From the NCBI RefSeq assembly GCF_029784155.1, contig NC_073691.1:29169130-29233129 (forward strand): a stretch of 64,000 nt of DNA, read 5' to 3'. The stretch's first letter is position 1. Every line of letters starts with the position of its first letter. The notes under the pieces were generated by a model. It saw nothing but the letters and a program-made list of their open reading frames with translations, was not told the origin of the DNA and made no database searches. Shown here in pieces: positions 56,560 through 64,000 of this stretch. Source of the DNA: Uranotaenia lowii (Eukaryota; Arthropoda; Insecta; Diptera; Culicidae). Position numbers and translations under genes: made by a program.

Positions 56560-56640
56560 ATTCTTCGACCGAGATTTGAACTCCAGTGCTCCGAGTTGGC
56601 TGTCCGATGTCAAACCAAGATGGCAACTCATCAGTTGAAA
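56560..56640 (-). repeat. tRNA-like (possible SINE head) sequence
   Basis: On the minus strand a B-box-like GGAGTTCAAATC (near 56574-56585) lies downstream of a poorly conserved A-box region. A T-run follows at about 56550. It does not fold into a full cloverleaf, so it is more likely a SINE fragment than a tRNA gene. No target duplication was found. Confidence 0.35.
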
Positions 56641-56925
56641 TAATTTACGCTATAGCTCTATAGGTTAGAATTTCTTTTAATGAACCGGTCAAAGGAAGAA
56701 AGGTTACATTTATCGTAAATCAGATTGAAATGTTTTGAGAATTATTGGAACGCTTTTATTTTGGTGCATTGGTTTTTTCACAAAGCTTGATTGATTTTTG
56801 GCTTTAAAAGCTTAATTTTTTTTTTTATCAAATTTTATCGAAGGGAGAAGTTTAGGATATGTAAGCATTTGAACCAACAGATTTAGTTTAAACAACATTC
56901 TATGTTTTGAATCAGTTCTAATTTA
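56641..56925. other. AT-rich spacer
   Basis: Short AT-rich stretch without a recognisable feature. Confidence 0.4.
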
Positions 56926-56927
56926 TA

Positions 56928-57871
56928 GAGGAGAGTGGGGATACTTGATCCCCTTTTCTTATTTTCACCTTATCTTTCTGGAAAAAAATAGCAACTCGCC
57001 GTCTTTGACATTTTCTGACAGCTTGTAACTTCAAGTTTCTATGTTCCAAAAATTATAACGATACTTGAACCCGTTGATGGACTAGAAGCATTTTCGTGGG
57101 AGTAAAAAAATTACGATTTTTCTGAAGTTTGGGGAGACTTGATCCCCTATTGAAGGAGACTTGATCTTTTATTCAGGAAGCCCTAATCCTTGTATAAAAA
57201 TCAAACAAAACCCCAAGATAGAATGTTAATTGACAATTTTGGTCATGTTTGTTCTCATTTCACACTTTATAGCAGACATAAGAAGAAAATTCTATAACTT
57301 TGTCTCAACGCTAATAACATTGCATACTTAAAGGCGCTATTTTCTATAATTAGGAGAACATTAATTATTTTTGCTATTTTCTTCAGACAATTGTTTGATA
57401 AATATTAGTTTTTGGATAAATATTAGTAATTTCGTAATCAGCAAGCATAACGATCAATTCAGAAGAAGAATATGCCATTTGGAAGGGGGATCAATTGTAC
57501 CCATAATCAACATTTTAGAAAACATTTTCTGAAAAAAGTTGAGAGTTTTCCATTGCTTTGAAAATATGACATTATGAAGTTCCTTTTACGCTCGAACGAT
57601 TGATACATTGGAACAAATATTTTTTTTCATAATTTTCCTACGTAAGGAACATTTTAAAGTGATGAAAAAAGATTACATTTTGTGAAATTTTTCAAACAAA
57701 GTTTTATTACTCAATCAATAATTTTGTTAAATTTTTTTAAACTACAAGCGTTGTTATTTTACTCTATTTGGCACATTTTTCTAGAACATTTGATCTTTGT
57801 AAGACATTCCAGTTTCGAGATATAGCTAAGGAATCAAGTATCCCCAGGGATCAAGTATCCCCATTCTCCCC
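56928..57871. mobile_element. TA-flanked TIR element (GGGGATACTTGATCCC family)
   Basis: The termini GAGGAGAGTGGGGATACTTG (56928) and GGGGAGAATGGGGATACTTG (inverse of the right end at 57871) match over 26 bp with about three differences. They are flanked by TA at 56926-56927 and 57872-57873. The motif ACTTGATCCCC and variants recur inside both ends (57130, 57160, 57490, 57838). The roughly 944-bp element is non-coding. Similar TIRs occur in many mosquito repeats, as far as I recall. Confidence 0.75.
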
Positions 57872-57873
57872 TA

Positions 57874-58554
57874 CGTGTTAAAACAAATTTTATGAAAAAA
57901 TAAATGATATAATTTTGTATTCCTTGACGACCGATACTTAGGAGAACCCCTCTTGTAGTAAGAATGCAAGTAAACTGGGATTTGGTGTTGGCCTCAGAAT
58001 TTTTTTACTAACGTCCCACCCAGAATTCAGTGGTCCGATGAGTAATGTTTGATTGACCTGCGAATTGAAAATTTTTTACACTTCATTGAAAAAATCATTC
58101 AGAAACCATTTCTAGGACCTTAATTTTCGTTCAAAAGCGTAGAACGCCTTTGTTCATGATATTTGTTATAGTTTATGTTATGGTACCGCAATAACTTTTC
58201 TGTTTCAAATCCAATCGAGTAACAGTCTTCGGGTGAAATATTTGTCTCAATTTAGGCTTTAAGAAAATCAACCATAAAAAACAATCACCCAGTGATGAAA
58301 ACAGTTATTGATGAAAAACCAGTATTTTTCGTTCCTTCTGGGCAAAATACCTAGAAATTTTATTCACGTTTGAGACTTAAGCAACCCCTTCCTATGGTCA
58401 GATCTTCCTGAAACTTGGCATGTGACCTTCTGCTTAGATAATAAATAATTTTGATTTGGAGCGAGTGAGATTTATCATGTTTCATACTATGATAAGTGTA
58501 CTGCGGTTCGTTAAATTATTAAAAACTCCAAAAATTTCAGTTATGGTAAAGTAG
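57874..58554. other. AT-rich spacer
   Basis: No gene, inverted repeat or target duplication is evident. Confidence 0.4.
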
Positions 58555-58975
58555 GCATAACTTCTTCAATTTTCAACCGTTTTAATAAATAACCACTTGA
58601 AATCTTTGTTTTAAATTGACATTTAAGTGCAAAAGAAAATCAGATTTTTTAAATGCTACCATCGAGTCTAAAACATTCGTTGAAACAAAATTTTCTCTAA
58701 AAAATGCGTTTTTTATAATTTTTTTTACTCATAAAGTCCCTAATATCAACAATAATGTTGGTCAAACGCAAAAACAGTGTTCAGATGATCGATAGAAAAC
58801 TTATTCACCTTCAATACGCAAAAGAGGGATTTCACATTACTGTTATGCCGTCTGAGATATTTTAATCTAAGTACAAGATCTTTTTTAATTTTTTCGAAAT
58901 TTCATATTTGGAGCATAACCCAGGAACGGTTCTACTGAGATTTTTTTTAATTTCATTTTCGGATTCAGCGCCCGA
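58555..58975 (-). repeat. Family C repeat, copy 2
   Basis: The reverse complement aligns with 23035-23400 across atcgggcgctgaat, aatctcag, gttatgctccaaa, gaaggtgaataa and caagtggtt. The two copies are in opposite orientation and quite diverged. There are no coding features. Confidence 0.55.
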
Positions 58976-59210
58976 TTTCACATTGAAAATGACCTTCAGT
59001 TTACTGAGTTCAAAAATGCTGTAAACTAGTGTTATTTTAGACCCCTTCCCTCTTCCATTGAAGCTAAATTTGGCATGGGATGTCATTTGGATACGGAAAA
59101 AGACTCAATGGTTTTTATGCTTTGGGTCTTCACAACAATGTTTTATAAGTTAACTAAATTTTAAGTTGGAAACAAGTTGAAAACTTTTGTTCACACAGGT
59201 AATAGAAGTT

Positions 59211-59262
59211 TTATGAGTGTTATGTGCTTTATGAGTTTTATGAGTTTTATGAGTTTTATTCT
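59211..59262 (+). repeat. 10-bp tandem repeat (TTTTATGAGT)n
   Basis: About four to five direct copies of TTTTATGAGT with one variant (gttatgtgct). It is a short, recent microsatellite-like expansion. Confidence 0.8.
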
Positions 59263-60750
59263 GTCATGATTGCTGCAACATTTAATCACTTTTAAGTTAA
59301 CTTTGAGTTTCATTAAGTTCATGTTTCATCTTTATTCATCACTGTTTTTCTGCATCAAACTGCACTACATGATTGAGTTTTTCTTTAAATTATGTGCAGC
59401 TCATCAACATGTTATCATTTTCCTCCACTAGCCTCGTTACTGACTCTCGGGTACCCTCAAAGATCCTTCAACTTCTATCATCATCATCATCAGCAGCATC
59501 GACAACATCAACTGATGCCGGCAATGACATACGTTGGGGTACGAAAAAAAATCTCATTTTCATTTTGAATTTTAATTAAAATTTGTATGCATTTGCTCCG
59601 GGTGTCCCGAAAGCAGATGTGTTTTCGAAGCTGTGAGTATGTATGTATATGAATTTTTTTTTCAGGCACCCACTTCTCGAATGTATTACAGACGCCATAG
59701 CTCATTATAATAAAGCACCTTTCCTGACGCAGCCTTTCGAAAACAGAACGAAATTTTGCGTTTAAAAAAATATTGGTGCACAGAACGAAAAAAAAACAAC
59801 AACCCCTCAACCCACACAATATGATTTCCGTTAAACAGGACTCAATTTTGCCGGGGTGCCAAAAGCGATCCATACCAATTCCTCATCCTTTTCCACTTGC
59901 ACAGGTTTCCCCGGAAAAATTTAATTGACCAGCAGCAGCCCCGGCAGCGTTCGATCGTCGCCAAGCGGAACGTCGAAAATCATGTTTAATGGACGCCGGG
60001 CCCAGATAATATTAACAACAAAAATAATAATGTTTAAAAATGTGTCCAGCCAGGCTCCTCGCGTTTCCGGACCCAAACCTCACTCTGAAATAAGGATCTG
60101 GGAAAAAGCTGGACCAACAGCGAAAAAAATAGCAGCTTCAAAGTGAATCAACCCTTTAGTTGAAATTAAAAAAAAAAAAAAACAACCGGTTGTTGCAGGT
60201 TTGAAACAAAAACGAACTGGAAAAAAATAAATGAAATATGTTAATTTATTTTTTCCGCCTGCATTGCTGCAACCAGCCAACCGATCACCATCACCTCTAC
60301 GGATACGTTTTACGATTAACTCTGAAATCGGATAGGGTTGGTATGTATGAATTCCAAAAAAAAAAAATCATACTGCAACAAAAAAGTTCCCAACCACCAT
60401 ACACTGACGAAAAAAAGTTTAAATCTATTTAATACAGTTACCTTTAAGTGAACCCATTATTCGGGCAAAAAAAAAAAAATAAAATGGATCCGGAGAGAGA
60501 CACGAGGTCTGTTTTGTTGTGGCTGATTGTTTTTATTGCACGAATTAAGCGGTCCCGGTTAATCCGACGAGGGTTCATGAAAAAAAAATTGATGCCAGAG
60601 AAGGGGTCTATTTGGAGTGGCCGACTACAGACACCAAGATCTCCGACACGGGCTTTATTGGATTTAAGCCCGATCAATATTGGGGTCGGTTTGCATTAAT
60701 CCATTTGTAAGCCCGGCCGGGAAAAGTCGAAAGAAGTCCAGCCATAGCGC
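59263..60750. other. Mixed to GC-richer region, no recognised gene
   Basis: Balanced composition with (ATC)n near 59476-59493 and a GC-rich patch near 59930-60070. Short open frames occur on both strands without domains. It may be host intronic or regulatory DNA. Confidence 0.3.
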
Positions 60751-62969
60751 TTAGTTTGGGTGAAAAAACTTGTTTTACAGCTGATTAATTTCACATATTT
60801 ATATTTGGAAGACTCCTTGCATCGGCCTTTCAACAACGGTCAAAAATTTACAATATTGTTTGAAATCCTGTTTACACCTTTTCTTTTGTAACATTTTTAC
60901 CATAATCCAGTAGAAATGAAGTTTCTTTCATAATAAGACTACCAAAAATGTGTGGTACCTGAAGATCACGAGATAGAATTCTTTGAAATTACAATAACTA
61001 TTTCAAATTTTAGAAATCAAGCGTGAAAATCATTTCGACGAATACATAGTAAATAAGCTGATGACACATTCCACCGTGACGTGAAATCGCATTTCCGGAC
61101 TTTTCAGAACTGTTATCGTTCTGGAAGTCAACCGTCGCTTGCTTTGAGTGTGGTTTAAGCGGTTTAAGTGTTCTAAAAAGATGTCGGTCCTGTGGTGTGT
61201 TGTTTTTTTTTTGTTTCCCGTCGCGATTTTCTCTTTGTTTTGGAGTGTGCCTGATTCATCTGTCCAGAAAAATCAGTGATTTGTGTTCATTAACGCAACT
61301 AATGGATTTTGGAAGAAAAAAAATGGCAAATACGTCGAGTGTTCGGTGAAGGATGTGATTAACAGGCAGGCAATAAGGGTTTTCCCTCAAATAAATGAAT
61401 CTGTTAGCCGGTATTCCAAATATCGTTGCCGTTACCCAAAAAGTGTATATATAAATAGTTAAAATGGGAAATTCAGCTCTGGGAAAGATGTGAATGAAAA
61501 ATTAAAAAGAAATATGGCTGCTTTCGAGCGAAGATTGCAACGCGATTGCATTTACATATTAGTGTGCGTGAAACCTGCTCGCTTGGGAATTTTGTATAGA
61601 ATGGCACTCTGAGAGGAGGGGGCGTAAAAAACGTTACGAACGTTATGAAGCGTTATGATGATAGAAGACACGAGTGGTGCTGTCAGCTACTGCATGGTTG
61701 CTTTGATAGAAGAAGTTTGCTGCCTGTAGGTGCTTTATGGATTTATTGCATGATGAGTCTCTCGTGCCAAAGCTAAGTACAAAATGTTGAGCCGATGATA
61801 AATGCTTGTTGAAGCTGCTAATTATTATGAACTAATTCATTCATAGTATTTTTTAATCATTAAGACTTTCAGCCCTTAAACATTGAATATAATTTTTTAC
61901 ATTTTATCTTCATATTTTTTCAGAATACTTTTCCAGATCATTCTTATTAAGCAGTTCAAATGCTGGCATCTCGAACTTCATTATATGGAGTTCAAAATCA
62001 ATGTTTTTTCGGTAAATCATAACTGCAAATATTTTGGTCTATTTATGTTGAAAATGTGCACCTTGAAACTTAATCAACAGATTTCTACTAATTAAATGGA
62101 ATTTTTTTGTCAATGAAATATACTGCTAACTCCTGTTCTGTTATCGATTTTTTTTTGTGATTTAGTTGATTTGGCTAATTTTGGTAAATTGAACTATTTA
62201 TCTATTTTCAGGTTGCTTTCGGTTATTTTAACAATCAATTGTTTTCAGGTTACAGTTTGAAAATATTGGGTTCAGAGATTTAACAAAATTATTAATATTT
62301 GCCACAACCATCGTCGTAATTTTAAGGTGTATATAAACATGTATCGGTACGTAAAGGAGTAAATAACAGATACATAATGTAGTATTTGACGTTGCATAAT
62401 GCTCAGTTTTTTCCAGAATCTGTAGATCGAATAGAAAGGACACAATATACAACGCTGCTCAATTTAAAGCACCCTTTTTCCTTTTTTAAGAATTAAAAAC
62501 ATGATAATGTGCACTATGCATCGTCAAATACGATTAATCATTTCAGAACTTTTTTTTCAGCTTTAAACATTGATAAACACTATTTTCGTAAAATGACATG
62601 ATTATGACACAATGCAAAAAATTTTATTCGATATTTCATTTAATAGAATTGGTAGTCTTGAATTTTGCTTTTTGTTTGAAAAGAGAAAACATGTTTATAG
62701 AAAATATTTTATTCCACAAACAATTGCATATTTTCATCGATTCATTAAATTCAAAATGTTTACTGCAATGAAAATGCTAAATTCACAGGCAAGCATATTA
62801 AAGATTTTGTTCAGAATCAAATCTTTTATTAAATCGCTCTTTTTATTCTTAGTTAATGCTTTCCAAACTGCTCGCAGTTTCCCATTGTCATAGAGATTGT
62901 CTAATAATTGCAATTAGTTTAAACCAATAATGATTTAGGCATCATGAACGTTTCCTGAAATTAAACTGC
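60751..62969. other. Mixed to AT-rich region, nothing recognised
   Basis: 60930-61800 is somewhat GC-richer, with gtgatttgtgt and gtgaagg wording reminiscent of 5' UTR DNA, but no splice site or start can be defended. 61850-62970 is AT-rich and empty. The open frames at 62612-62893 and elsewhere are A/T-driven. Confidence 0.3.
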
Positions 62970-62971
62970 TA

Positions 62972-64000
62972 AAGCTTAGTTCTTTTAGAAATGGGACACT
63001 TTCTTTTGCTAATAGCTCGTTTACTAGTAATCGGACATTCAAAATTTTGACAGCATTTTGTTGCCTGTAGAAACTACTATCCGACCTATTTTTTTCAAAA
63101 ATTAAAAATTACTCGTTTTTGTGATATTTACGATGCAAGAGAAAAAGGAAAAAATAATTTTGCACACTTTCATTCAAAATTCATCATAATCAAATTAATA
63201 GCTGATAAAACCGTTGATTATTCAAAGAATTACTGTATGTGAGTGGTGGAAAAGTATGCATATATTGTCAAAAATGTCCACAAAGTTCAAATCAAGCATT
63301 GGAGTGAAGCATATGATCGGCAACTTCGGCTAAGGGTCATCAGGAAATCAAGTCTCATACCAGCATTTTTAATTTTCAAAAAACGAAAAACTAAGGGTAG
63401 ATCGCTGAAATTTCCAAATATTTTTTCCTCCAATAAACTGAAAGTGTTGCCTGGTGATGAGTCATTCAAACCACATCTCAAACACAAAATTTTTGCTAGT
63501 TCTAGAGCTCATAAGCTGTATAGCCGGTTCCGAGGCTATGAGACAGATGATTTTTGATGAACGACAAAACTTATGAAATACCCTTTTCTAAATAAATTCC
63601 AGCGTATGAATCCTATATCATGTCTGCTCGTGGCAAGGTCCCGAGTATATTAAAGAATGTATTTGCTGGTTATTTTGTATAAAATATTATAATTTGCCAA
63701 AATTCTGCTACTGTGGAAAGAAATAACAATATTCAAAACAAAAACTATGGTTTTCGCTGTTTTGAAAAGCCTTAAAAGAGTAATCTTTTATATACCCTTC
63801 GCAAACTACGATCTAAACTAACCGATTATACTTTAAGTTTAATCTCATGATGGTTTTACTTCGTTATTATCAGATTTTGCCAGCAGAAATTCCACTAAAA
63901 ACACTAAAAAAGTGACTCAAAAATAATCAAATTTGATAATTTCGAAACATTTTTATCCACAAAATTGCCCTCAGTTTCTTTTAAAAAAGAAGTATTGGTC
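62972..64000 (+). mobile_element. ITm (Tc1/mariner-type) element, copy 2, running off the window
   Basis: It starts with the same TIR as the element at 13197-14166 (AAGCTTAGTTCTTTTAG), flanked by TA at 62970-62971. It is colinear with that copy read from its minus strand, but includes about 400 bp (roughly 63520-63910) that the other lacks. The last visible 100 bp align again with the shorter copy near 13500-13600, so the right TIR should lie a few hundred bases beyond the window. Confidence 0.8.
63134..64000 (+). pseudogene. Decayed ITm transposase (DDE/D superfamily)
   Basis: The reading appears to begin at an ATG at 63134 (MQEKK) and shifts frame near 63240. The frame 63243-63557 reads VEKYAYIVKNVHKVQIKHWSEAYDRQ, a putative helix-turn-helix region, and later SSRAHKLYSRFRGYE. 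In the same frame it passes a stop at about 63557 with LMNDKTYE nearby, which resembles the MDDETY block of ITm transposases with the first catalytic Asp position disturbed. SARGKVPSILKNVFAGYF follows. Later text is riddled with stops. The transposase would cut and paste at TA; this one is dead. Family placement (ITm, DD37E-like) is from remembered motif shape and needs a search. Confidence 0.55.

Overview
This is an AT-rich eukaryotic window, almost certainly from a dipteran insect and most likely a mosquito. The evidence is the set of degenerate non-LTR retrotransposons with a YADDLKLF reverse transcriptase box and a PHD-finger ORF1, tRNA-derived SINEs with poly(A) tails, a relic of a Tc1/mariner-type (ITm) transposase, an (AAGCTC)n-tailed retroelement remnant, and many TIR elements with TA, TTAA or 8-bp target duplications. 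The species cannot be determined. I see no complete host protein-coding gene, rRNA or standard tRNA gene; nearly all convincing coding sequence is retrotransposon or transposase relic.

Layout. 1-1252 is the right end of a hAT-like element (family E here). 2230-3385 is a less AT-rich, unrecognised island. About 4.1-8.5 kb is a plus-strand non-LTR retrotransposon (R1) with a SINE in its endonuclease domain. 8.56-9.5 kb is a TIR-family repeat (family D). 10152-12248 is a hAT-like element with a perfect 8-bp target duplication. 13197-14166 is an internally deleted ITm element. 14.3-19.5 kb is a nearly complete minus-strand non-LTR element (R2) carrying two insertions. 20.6-22.4 kb is another unrecognised GC-richer island. 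22.5-31 kb is AT-rich, with MITE-like repeats, a SINE at 24847-25029 and a 2.5-kb repeat at 28.3-30.9 kb. A 13-bp satellite lies at 31.06-31.75 kb, a 42-bp palindrome with 8-bp direct repeats at 31.9 kb, a 1.35-kb insertion with a 25-bp duplication at 32.7-34.1 kb, and a foldback element at 34.1-34.4 kb. 35.55-36.90 kb is a two-block 9-bp satellite. 38.4-39.9 kb is a second family-D element and 42.5-43.5 kb a TA-flanked TIR element.

43.7-50.5 kb is the most informative part. One minus-strand retrotransposon (R4) was split by a family-E element, with 8-bp target duplication GGCTCACA. A local inversion of about 1.6 kb then flipped part of E together with the 3' end of R4. Two TTAA-flanked MITEs sit inside E. 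50.65-53.56 kb is GC-richer and looks like the promoter and 5'-untranslated region of an unidentified plus-strand host gene, with a good splice donor at 53490. The remainder is AT-rich sequence with more TIR and MITE copies, including a TA-flanked GGGGATACTTGATCCC element at 56.9-57.9 kb. A second, longer ITm copy with a decayed transposase runs off the right edge.

No genes here form a pathway. The story is nested, datable transposition: retrotransposons are targets for SINEs and DNA elements, which are targets for further MITEs, and rearrangement follows.
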